From contig OZ247499.1 in the NCBI GenBank assembly GCA_965233625.1, positions 2,976,001 to 3,040,000 on the forward strand: 64,000 nt of DNA, in the 5' to 3' direction. Below the pieces are notes generated by a model. The model worked only from the letters and a program-made list of their open reading frames with translations. It made no database searches and was not told the DNA's origin. The translations under genes were made by a program, and so were the position numbers. This document shows, in pieces, positions 9,418 through 16,685 of the stretch (positions are counted from its first letter, which is position 1; the number at the start of each line of letters is the position of its first letter). The stretch comes from G965233625 sp965233625. Lineage in GTDB: Bacteria; Planctomycetota; Planctomycetia; Pirellulales; Pirellulaceae.

Positions 9418-10623
9418 TTACCTGTCGATCTCACCCATCACGATGTCGAGCGAACCAACGATCGATGGGATGTCGGCGATGAGGGCGCCGGCGCAGAGTT
9501 CGCTGGTGGGAGAGAGGTTGCAGAAGCAGCTGCTGCGGGCGCGGACGCGGTAGGGGATGGCTTCGCCGTCGCTGACCAGGTAGAAGCCCATCTGCCCGCG
9601 TGGGCATTCGGTTTCGAGGTAGGCTTCGCCCTTGGGCAGTTTCTGGTTGAGTTTGATCGGCGTGCCCCAGTCGCCCTCGGCGCGGCTGTATTTGTCGATG
9701 CCCTGGCGGACCAGATCAATGGCCTGCATCACTTCCAGCATGCGGACGTAGAACCGGTGCCAGCAGTCGCCAAGAACCGCGTCTGGCGGGACGGCGGGGT
9801 AGTCGTGGTCTTTCGGGTAGTGGCCGTCTTTCTGCACGATGACTTCAAAGGCGTAGCCGTCGTACATCTGCGTGTAGATTTCTTCGCCGTCGCGCCGTAG
9901 ATCGTGATCCACGCCGCTGCCACGCAGCACGGGGCCCGTGCAGCCGTAGTCGATGGCCATTTCAGGCGACATAACGCCGATGCCGGCGGTGCGTTTAATA
10001 AAGATGGCGTTGGACGTCAGCAGGTTGTGGTATTCCTGAATGATCGGCTCGAACTGCGTCAGGAAGGCTTCACATTTTTCCACCCATCCGCCGGGCAGGT
10101 CCGCGGTGGCGCCGCCGGGCGTCAGGTAGCTGTACGTTAGCCGGGCGCCGCATGCTTCTTCAAACAGGTCGAGGATCTTTTCGCGTTCGCGGAAGGCGTA
10201 CAGGAAGGGCGTAAAACTGCCCAGGTCCAGCCCATAGGCGCCCATGCCAACCAGATGGCTGGCGATGCGGCCCATCTCAGCGATGATCACGCGGAGGTGG
10301 CGTGCCTTGTCTGAAATCTGATGGCCCAGCATCTTCTCGACGGCCAGGGACCAGCCCAGATTCATATTCATCGCCGCCAGGTAGTCCATGCGGTCGGTGT
10401 ACGGAATCCACTGTCGGTGCGTAAGGTTCTCGCCAATCTTCTCTGCACAACGATGCAGGTAGCCGATGTGCGGTTCTACGTGCGAAACTACTTCGCCATC
10501 GGTCCGCAGCACCAGCCGCAACACGCCGTGGGTGCTGGGATGCTGCGGGCCCATGTTCACGAGCATCTCGTCCGTGCGGACGTCAAACTCGATAACGCGC
10601 TGGTCGCCTGTCTGGGTTGCCAT
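9418..10623 (-). CDS. nuoD: NADH-quinone oxidoreductase subunit D
   Basis: This 401-residue protein is the 49-kDa subunit of complex I, which helps form the quinone site in the peripheral arm. The diagnostic VNMGPQHPSTHGVLRLVL segment is near the N-terminus, with RMDYLAAMNMNLGW and a C-terminal IVMGEIDR ending as usual for the family. Length is normal. It is the last gene of a minus-strand nuoA-nuoC-nuoD run, 77 bp after nuoC. NuoC and NuoD are separate here rather than fused. The usual next genes (nuoE, nuoF) do not follow: the operon ends here and unrelated genes begin. Confidence 0.97.
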   Translation of the reverse strand: MATQTGDQRVIEFDVRTDEMLVNMGPQHPSTHGVLRLVLRTDGEVVSHVEPHIGYLHRCAEKIGENLTHRQWIPYTDRMDYLAAMNMNLGWSLAVEKMLGHQISDKARHLRVIIAEMGRIASHLVGMGAYGLDLGSFTPFLYAFREREKILDLFEEACGARLTYSYLTPGGATADLPGGWVEKCEAFLTQFEPIIQEYHNLLTSNAIFIKRTAGIGVMSPEMAIDYGCTGPVLRGSGVDHDLRRDGEEIYTQMYDGYAFEVIVQKDGHYPKDHDYPAVPPDAVLGDCWHRFYVRMLEVMQAIDLVRQGIDKYSRAEGDWGTPIKLNQKLPKGEAYLETECPRGQMGFYLVSDGEAIPYRVRARSSCFCNLSPTSELCAGALIADIPSIVGSLDIVMGEIDR

Positions 10624-10700
10624 GTGTCTTACCTACGTTGCCAGTTTCGGGCAGCAAGTGTTATGTGAGAGTGGGCCGGTGGAGCGGCATCAGGTTGATA

Positions 10701-11225
10701 TCAGCGGCCGCGGATGCCGTGGTATTCCAGCGGCATTTCATAATCCTTGCGCATCGGGAAACCGACCCAGTCTTCCGGGCAGAGAATGCGACGCAGATAC
10801 GGGTGGCCGGTGAAGCGTACGCCGTTGAGGTCAAACACTTCGCGTTCGTGCCAGTCGGCTGCCCGCCAGACTTCGCACACCGAAGGGACTTCGGGCAACT
10901 GGCCGGCAACATCGTCTTTCCAGCGTGGCAGCTTCACCTTCAGCACCAGGGTGTGCTTCAGTGCGGTGCTTGAAAGGTGGTACACCACCTGGGTGTGCGG
11001 CTCCCAGCCGGCCTTCTTCGCCTTCTTCTCATCCGTGTACAGATAGTCGACGCCGGTGATGCAGTTCAGCATGTCGAACTGCCAGTCTGAGTCTTTCTTC
11101 AGAAACTGACAGACTTCCACAATCGCGTCCGGGGCGACCTCGATCCAGGGATCGATGTTATCCAGGTCTTCGCCCGTCAGCTTATCGCCAAACCGGCTCT
11201 TGAGTTTATCCAGTGGAGAAGCCAC
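10701..11225 (-). CDS. nuoC: NADH-quinone oxidoreductase subunit C
   Basis: This 174-residue protein is the 30-kDa subunit of complex I. The family signature is clear: EREVFDLNGVRFTGHPYLRR, then GFPMRKDYEMPLEYHGIRG at the C-terminus. The length is typical of a non-fused NuoC. It lies 84 bp after nuoA and 77 bp before nuoD. There is no room for nuoB, which in the standard order sits between nuoA and nuoC. Confidence 0.96.
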   Translation of the reverse strand: MASPLDKLKSRFGDKLTGEDLDNIDPWIEVAPDAIVEVCQFLKKDSDWQFDMLNCITGVDYLYTDEKKAKKAGWEPHTQVVYHLSSTALKHTLVLKVKLPRWKDDVAGQLPEVPSVCEVWRAADWHEREVFDLNGVRFTGHPYLRRILCPEDWVGFPMRKDYEMPLEYHGIRGR

Positions 11226-11309
11226 AGCAGGTATTCCGTGCGGTGTAGAAGTAATGTTTGCGTTGCAGTTATAGAGCGACGGCTAGAGCCGCCGCTGTGT
11301 GGCCAGCCA

Positions 11310-11999
11310 TCAGAGCGTGAGGACCGTTTCCTGCGAAGTGGCCTCGTCGCGTTCCAGCGGGCGGCGTGCCTGCCGCTGTTTTTCTTGAGACATCGCGCGG
11401 ACCCAGTCCAGGTCGCCACGTTTCCAGACATAGGCGAAGCCGGTCATCAGCACGGCGAAAAACACACCTATATCAAACAGCGTTGTAAACAGCAGTTGGC
11501 TAGAGCCGCTCTTGATCACATGGGCTGCCTGTTCGGCTGTGAGCCTGGTTGGCGCCTCTTCGCCGAATTCCGCCTTAAAGCCGTCTTTCAGCGTGGCCGG
11601 AACAGCAGTTGGCAGGGCAGGATTGCGGACGCCCAGCTCTTTGTAGAGCAGGCTGGCGTCTTCCGTCATCGCGCCGTCTTCGACCGATACCACCTGGAAG
11701 CTCTGGTCCCGCATATTGTTGGCTTTGCCGTAAATCACCGCCCACGGGAAGAAAAACGCGACTTCCACGTCAAAAATGATGAACAGCAATGCGACCACGT
11801 AGAACCGCAGGTCAAACTGGACAAAGCTGGTGCCGATTGTCGGCTCGCCACATTCGTAAATCTCAACCTTCTCTTCGTGCGGGTTGTTCGCGCGAATGAA
11901 GCGGCCGATCAGTAGATTTGCGAAGACGAAGGTCAGACCTACGCCAAAAAACAGGGCGATGTAGGCGACGATCCCCATCGAAGAAGCGAGAGCTTCCAT
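11310..11999 (-). CDS. nuoA: NADH-quinone oxidoreductase subunit A with inserted loop
   Basis: This 229-residue membrane subunit of complex I is clearly longer than the usual ~120-150. TM1 is ~10-32, followed by the conserved loop YECGEPTIGTSFVQFDLRFY (48-67), TM2 (~67-90, with the conserved IFDVEVAFFFPW) and TM3 (~169-192). Between TM2 and TM3, residues ~92-168 form an extra charged segment containing EDASLLYKELGVRNPALPT. A basic C-terminal tail follows TM3. All hallmark residues are present, so it should be functional. It is first in the run; its promoter should lie in 12000-12447, which is partly occupied by a mobile repeat. Confidence 0.93.
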   Translation of the reverse strand: MEALASSMGIVAYIALFFGVGLTFVFANLLIGRFIRANNPHEEKVEIYECGEPTIGTSFVQFDLRFYVVALLFIIFDVEVAFFFPWAVIYGKANNMRDQSFQVVSVEDGAMTEDASLLYKELGVRNPALPTAVPATLKDGFKAEFGEEAPTRLTAEQAAHVIKSGSSQLLFTTLFDIGVFFAVLMTGFAYVWKRGDLDWVRAMSQEKQRQARRPLERDEATSQETVLTL

Positions 12000-12133
12000 A
12001 ATGTAGGCACTTTATCCAAAGGTGATAGGTTGGCCCGTCCGCGCATAGAGGACGGATTTCACTGCCAAGCATTGTAAATTCGCTGCCCCGCATTGCAACC
12101 GGGCAAAGGGGCCAATATTACCCCTCATGCGCC

Positions 12134-12395
12134 CGAATAGAGCATTGGTATCTACACAAATCTGAGGCACTATTAGTGAAGCGGCTTTGACGCTTTCATA
12201 TAAGGACAGAAAACTAACCCGAAGCGCGAGCGAGGGACGCCCCACGTTGGTGCGAATGGCCCGTTTAAGCTGCTTTCGATTCGTGCCATTCGGCCAAAAC
12301 ACCTTGTTTTCTGCACTAAATCAAACACCCCTCGCTTGCGCTTCGGGTTAGTGTGAGTTGCGAAAATATTTGTGTAAATACCAATGCGAATAGAG
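12134..12395. mobile_element. 244-bp MITE-like element with 9-bp target duplication (copy A)
   Basis: The element occupies 12143-12386. The left end reads CATTGGTATCTACACAAAT, and the right end is its inverse with one mismatch. Immediately outside both ends is the same 9-mer CGAATAGAG (12134-12142 and 12387-12395), the mark of transposition. Inside is a second inverted repeat (12214-12237 with 12328-12351; core ACCCGAAGCGCGAGCGAGGG). There is no transposase, so it would be non-autonomous. It lies between divergent nuoA and the rhomboid gene, in both promoter regions. No other gene is seen in 12000-12447. Confidence 0.9.
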
Positions 12396-12447
12396 GGCGA
12401 AGATTGTTTAAGCTAAACATGCCACCCCCAGGAAGAACTGCAACGAC

Positions 12448-13359
12448 ATGATCATCCCCTACAGCACCGACGCCCCCATGTACCACTGGCCCTTTGCCAC
12501 CATTGGGCTGGTTGTGGTGAACGTGGTGGGATTTGTGGCTCAAATCATCTGGTGGGAGCAGTCCGAGGCGTTTGAGCTGGTGATGGGGCAACTCAATCCC
12601 CTGCAATGGGTTACAAGCATCTTCATGCACGCCGACCCGGTGCATCTGATAGGCAACATGGTCTTCCTGCTGATTTTTGGGACGGTTGTCGAAGGCAAGA
12701 TCGGGCTGTGGTTTCTGCCAATCTATCTGGCAATCGGCATTTCGGAGAGCGCCGTCTCGCAGATTGCCGGCCTGGTGCTGGGCGGAGGGCCAATGTTGGG
12801 CGCTTCGGCTGCAGTGATGGGCGCCGTGGCGATCGGGTCGATGTGGGCGCCGAAGAGTAATGTGCAATTCTTCTGGCTGATTTATCTGCGGCCGTACTAC
12901 TTTGAAGTGCCGCTGTTGATGACGGCCATGATTTACGTCGCGCTGGATCTGTTTGTGGTGCTGCTCTCTGGCCTGCAGCTTTCCGGCGCCGCCTCGCATC
13001 TGATGGGGGCGGCAATGGGCGCCGCCATCGGGCTGGCGATGATCCACTTCCGGCTGGTGGATTGCGAAGACGAAGATGTCATCACGTTCGTTACCGGCAG
13101 AGTCCGTTCGTCGGAGATCGTGGCCGAAGATGCCGAAGCAACCGATCAGCTGCTCATCGAACAAAGCCGTCCGCAGGTGACGCAGTTCCTGTCTGCCGGT
13201 AACGTGGACGCTGCCCTGCGGCTGTTTGAAAAGTTGCAGCAGGTTCAACCCTCGTTAACGCTCACGCCGCAAGAGGCGCAGGCCGCCGTGCACCTTTTGC
13301 AGCAGAACGGTCAGGTGTACCGCGCCCATCAGCTCAAGCAGCAATACGGGCTGCGATGA
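12448..13359 (+). CDS. Rhomboid family intramembrane serine protease
   Basis: This 303-residue membrane protein has about six hydrophobic segments in residues 15-205. HADPVHLIGNMVFLLIFG (61-78) carries the His and Asn that shape the oxyanion region. The nucleophile Ser120 lies in LGASAAVMG, and catalytic His184 in SHLMGAAMG. The family's usual GxSG is GASA here, a substitution next to the nucleophile, so activity is likely but not certain. About 80 C-terminal residues form a soluble helical tail. AGGAAG lies 15-17 bases before the ATG. The start is 53 bp from a transposed repeat, so its promoter may have been altered. Confidence 0.92.
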   Translation: MIIPYSTDAPMYHWPFATIGLVVVNVVGFVAQIIWWEQSEAFELVMGQLNPLQWVTSIFMHADPVHLIGNMVFLLIFGTVVEGKIGLWFLPIYLAIGISESAVSQIAGLVLGGGPMLGASAAVMGAVAIGSMWAPKSNVQFFWLIYLRPYYFEVPLLMTAMIYVALDLFVVLLSGLQLSGAASHLMGAAMGAAIGLAMIHFRLVDCEDEDVITFVTGRVRSSEIVAEDAEATDQLLIEQSRPQVTQFLSAGNVDAALRLFEKLQQVQPSLTLTPQEAQAAVHLLQQNGQVYRAHQLKQQYGLR

Positions 13360-13384
13360 AGGAGGTGAAGGCGTACGCAGCGCG

Positions 13385-14245
13385 TTACTTTTTGGTGGTG
13401 CTGCGTTGATACAACTGGGCGCCGCTGACCGTGACATTCTCTAAATCCCAGGTCAGTCCGTCGGCGTTCTGCGAGACGTTGAACGTGCAGATAAACGGAT
13501 GCCAGCCGCCCTTCAACGCCTGGCCGCGGACCTGCACCAGCGTACCGGCGTCGGAAACAACGGCGTTCTGAATCTCGGAATAGCCGTGCGTCGCCAGCGC
13601 CTGCTGCGCGTAATCCAGCGCCGCTTCATCACGCTGCCGCTGCACCTCGGTGGCGGCGTTATAGGCGCCGTCCACCATCGTCACAAAATACGCGCCAATG
13701 CCGCCGCAACACAGCAGTGGCAGGCCCACCGCAATGCCGACGACCAGCAGGATGGTGTTCATGCCCGACTTCTTTTTGATGTCCCGGGCGCGCATCACTG
13801 CCTGGCTGGGCATTGGTCCCTGGCCGGCATCTTCTGCGCCGGCGTTCACCCGCGGGGCGGCGCCGGCGGGCTTTGCCTGAGGCTTCCGGGGCGGCGGCGC
13901 ACTGCCAGGAGCAGAACCAATGGGTGTGCCAACCGGCGTGTTGCCGGCCGATGGAGGCGGCGCCTGCACCGGGATGGCTTTCGCCACGGGTTGAGCCGGA
14001 TTCTGCGGCGCCAGCGGGGCGGGGTTGGGCGGACGCTGCGGCGTCGATGCTGCCTGTGGCGGCTTAACGGGACCTTCGCCGGGCTTAATCAGCGTGGCCA
14101 TCGGCGCCGGCGACGGAGAAGTGGGCTGCGTGGGCGGAACGGGCGCCTGCAGGATCTTTGCACAATGCGGGCAGGTAATGTTCTTCCCCGCCGTTTCTGC
14201 CGTAACGGTCATCTGGCCGCTGCAATGGGGGCAGTTGATGATCAT
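13385..14245 (-). CDS. Zinc-ribbon, proline-rich single-pass membrane protein
   Basis: This 286-residue protein begins with a zinc ribbon: CPHC at residues 5-8 and CPHC at 25-28. A long Pro/Ala-rich linker follows (~35-150), then one membrane span (TILLVVGIAVGLPLLCCGGIGAYFV), then a ~100-residue extracytoplasmic domain starting YNAATEVQRQRDEAALDYAQ. That domain may be a small alpha+beta fold. I do not recognise a named family. The architecture, with a cytoplasmic zinc ribbon, flexible linker, TM and external domain, is common among planctomycete proteins of unknown function. It is convergent with the rhomboid gene, 25 bp apart. Confidence 0.8.
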   Translation of the reverse strand: MIINCPHCSGQMTVTAETAGKNITCPHCAKILQAPVPPTQPTSPSPAPMATLIKPGEGPVKPPQAASTPQRPPNPAPLAPQNPAQPVAKAIPVQAPPPSAGNTPVGTPIGSAPGSAPPPRKPQAKPAGAAPRVNAGAEDAGQGPMPSQAVMRARDIKKKSGMNTILLVVGIAVGLPLLCCGGIGAYFVTMVDGAYNAATEVQRQRDEAALDYAQQALATHGYSEIQNAVVSDAGTLVQVRGQALKGGWHPFICTFNVSQNADGLTWDLENVTVSGAQLYQRSTTKK

Positions 14246-14593
14246 GTTCGCCGTCTCAAAGTTCGCAGAAGTCGCCCACGCCTATGTTAGAACGCGCCCC
14301 GGTAATCCCGCAAGCCGCCCCGGAACGTTGCGGAGCCCGCCTGCCCAAGACAACTCTACGGGTTGTGGGGATTTCAACGTCTGTAGCAATCGCACCAATC
14401 TGCATGCGCCTGCCGTGATCCGCACGCGCGGCTTGTGCGGGATATCTGGAATACTGCGGTATTGAAGATCGGGCCGGTCCTGGCGCCTGCCAGCGGTTTT
14501 CGCGTGATGAGCGTCGCAGCGTTCGATAATGATGGTACGTCGTGTCTCAGGAGGAGAGCGGCGCCCGCGCCTGTATGTCGAACGGAGTCGATC

Positions 14594-16618
14594 ATGTCGC
14601 AAGCGGCGATCTTGAAGCGTCAGTCTATGCTCATTCTTGCGGTGCTGTTTCTAGCAGCCGCCGTCTGTGCAGCACCGTGGCTTTCCAGCAGCCAGACGAC
14701 AGCGGCTCCGCACACACTCACGCTCAAGCCGCACCAGCATCCGTACGACCCGGACTGGCCCGATGTCTACATGATTCTGGCCAACAAGTGCACAAAGTGC
14801 CATCGCGCGGACAACGACGAGCGGACAGACTTCACCTCTTACGAAGCTTTGATGGCCGCCAAGCAGGACGACGAATACAACGTCGTGACGCCCGGTAAGA
14901 TCGAAGACTCGCTGTTGTGGGAATACGTCAACTGGAACGTCCACGCCGCCTCGCAGACGAAAGAGGAGGCCTGCGAGGGCGAATGCGAAGACTTTGAAGA
15001 AGCGCCTGACACGCCGGAGATGCCGCCGGAAAAAGAAGAGTGGCTGTCAGCCGGGCAATTGCAGATTATCCGCCGGTGGATCAAAAACGGCGCCCTGCAA
15101 TTCCGCGTGCCTGCAAATTGCCGCACCTACCCGGTTACGGAAATGGACTTCCCCTCGGCGCGGCAATGCGGCGGCTGTCATCCCAAGCAGTTTGACGAAT
15201 GGTCGCGGTCGATGCACGCCTACGCGCAGCACAGCCCCGTGTTTGAAGCGTTTAACCTGGCGTTGATCGAACGCACCGACGGCACCATTGGCACCTTCTG
15301 CAGCCGCTGCCATACGCCGGTAGGAACGACGCTGGGAGAACCCGCCGGGCTGCGGAATGTGCACCGCTCGCAGGTTTCTATGGAAGGCGTCACCTGTGTC
15401 GTCTGTCACCGCCGGCAGCAGAAGCAATACAAGTCCAGCGGTCGCATCCATATCGAACCAGGTAAGCTACTGGATACTTGCGTGTACGGACCGTTTGACG
15501 ATCCGGTTTCGCGCAACGCCAACGCACACGATTCCAAAGAGCTGCCTTACCTGAAGTCTTCGGCCTTCTGCGGTGAGTGTCACGATGTGACATCGCCCGC
15601 CGGCGTGCGGCTGGAAGAAGCATTTTCTGAATGGCAGAACAGCCCTGCCGCCCGTAAGAACATCACGTGCCAGGCATGTCACATGGGACCGGAGCCAGGT
15701 GTGCCAATTCCGGACAATCTGCGGCCTCTGGGCCGCGCTGCGGAGGTCGAGGGTTATGACGAAACGCTGATTCCGCAGCGCCGGTTGACCGACCACACAT
15801 TTGCCGGCCCCGATTACTCCCTGCTGCCCGATACAGAATTCCCGCACAAGCTGGACTGGATGTACGAGACCGATTACCGCAACGTCGAGAATCTGACGCC
15901 GTACCAGCAGGTGCAACTGAAAAAGCTTCGCAAACGTAACCGGCTGCAACTGGCAAAAGCCAGTCAGGCCCGCAAGACACTGCTGCGCAATGGCGCCCGC
16001 ATTCATGTGCACCACCCGAAACACGCGGCGCCGGGTCAGCACGTTCATCTGAAAGTGGACGTCCAGAGCCTGATTTCCGGGCATAGCTTCCCGACCGGCT
16101 TCACGGCTGAACGTCAGTTGTGGGTGGCCGTGGATGTGCGCGATGCGACGGGGCGGAAGATTTTCTCCAGCGGCGACTTCGATCACAACGGCGATCTTCG
16201 TGATGAGCATAGCCACGATGTGCTTACCGGCAAACTGCCGACGGATCATTACCTGCTGAACTTCCAGAGTAAATTCATCGCCCTGACGAATAAAGGCACT
16301 GAACGCAGCGTCGTGCTTTCGGTCAATCGCCACATCGCACCGCTGAGCCTGTTCCGCCCGGCGCCAGTCGTATCTGCATCGTTCGGCAGGCCGCCCGGAT
16401 TCCGCGTCTCGAAGGGCAGCCTGCCGCCGCTGAAAACCGTGTCGCGGACGTATCCGTTTAAGATGCCCGCCAACGGTCCTGTGCATGTGGATGTCCGTTT
16501 GAATTTCCGCCACCTGCCGCCGGCGTTGCTGGACCACATCGGCACGCCGCACTTGAAGAACCTGCTGGAAGTTGTTGTTATTGACCACTACGAGTGTGAC
16601 ATCATTCCGTCACAGTAA
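14594..16618 (+). CDS. Six-heme c-type cytochrome (cytochrome c554-like)
   Basis: The 674-residue product starts at the ATG at 14594, where a signal/anchor segment begins (SMLILAVLFLAAAVCAAPW); a longer upstream frame lacks it. Six CxxCH heme sites are visible in order: CTKCH, CGGCH, CSRCH, CVVCH, CGECH and CQACH. The block from CGGCHPKQFDEW to CQACHMG resembles cytochrome c554/multiheme electron carriers. The C-terminal third, after residue ~430, has no heme and looks like a beta-rich domain. It is 67 bp upstream of a beta-barrel-like gene on the same strand. It is likely a periplasmic, possibly membrane-attached, electron carrier. The partner and direction of electron flow are unknown. Confidence 0.9.
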   Translation: MSQAAILKRQSMLILAVLFLAAAVCAAPWLSSSQTTAAPHTLTLKPHQHPYDPDWPDVYMILANKCTKCHRADNDERTDFTSYEALMAAKQDDEYNVVTPGKIEDSLLWEYVNWNVHAASQTKEEACEGECEDFEEAPDTPEMPPEKEEWLSAGQLQIIRRWIKNGALQFRVPANCRTYPVTEMDFPSARQCGGCHPKQFDEWSRSMHAYAQHSPVFEAFNLALIERTDGTIGTFCSRCHTPVGTTLGEPAGLRNVHRSQVSMEGVTCVVCHRRQQKQYKSSGRIHIEPGKLLDTCVYGPFDDPVSRNANAHDSKELPYLKSSAFCGECHDVTSPAGVRLEEAFSEWQNSPAARKNITCQACHMGPEPGVPIPDNLRPLGRAAEVEGYDETLIPQRRLTDHTFAGPDYSLLPDTEFPHKLDWMYETDYRNVENLTPYQQVQLKKLRKRNRLQLAKASQARKTLLRNGARIHVHHPKHAAPGQHVHLKVDVQSLISGHSFPTGFTAERQLWVAVDVRDATGRKIFSSGDFDHNGDLRDEHSHDVLTGKLPTDHYLLNFQSKFIALTNKGTERSVVLSVNRHIAPLSLFRPAPVVSASFGRPPGFRVSKGSLPPLKTVSRTYPFKMPANGPVHVDVRLNFRHLPPALLDHIGTPHLKNLLEVVVIDHYECDIIPSQ

Positions 16619-16685
16619 CATAAAACAGTCACTTAACGCCGCTGCAACCACTGCTTCGCACCTAAGTTATTTTGTAACGATTGTC

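Noticed and set aside
12316..13248. 310-codon minus-strand frame ending in LTRSASEGCLI
   Set aside because: Antisense to the rhomboid gene; its end is the translated repeat, which is a known artefact.
15467..16588. 373-codon minus-strand frame
   Set aside because: Antisense to the six-heme cytochrome gene.
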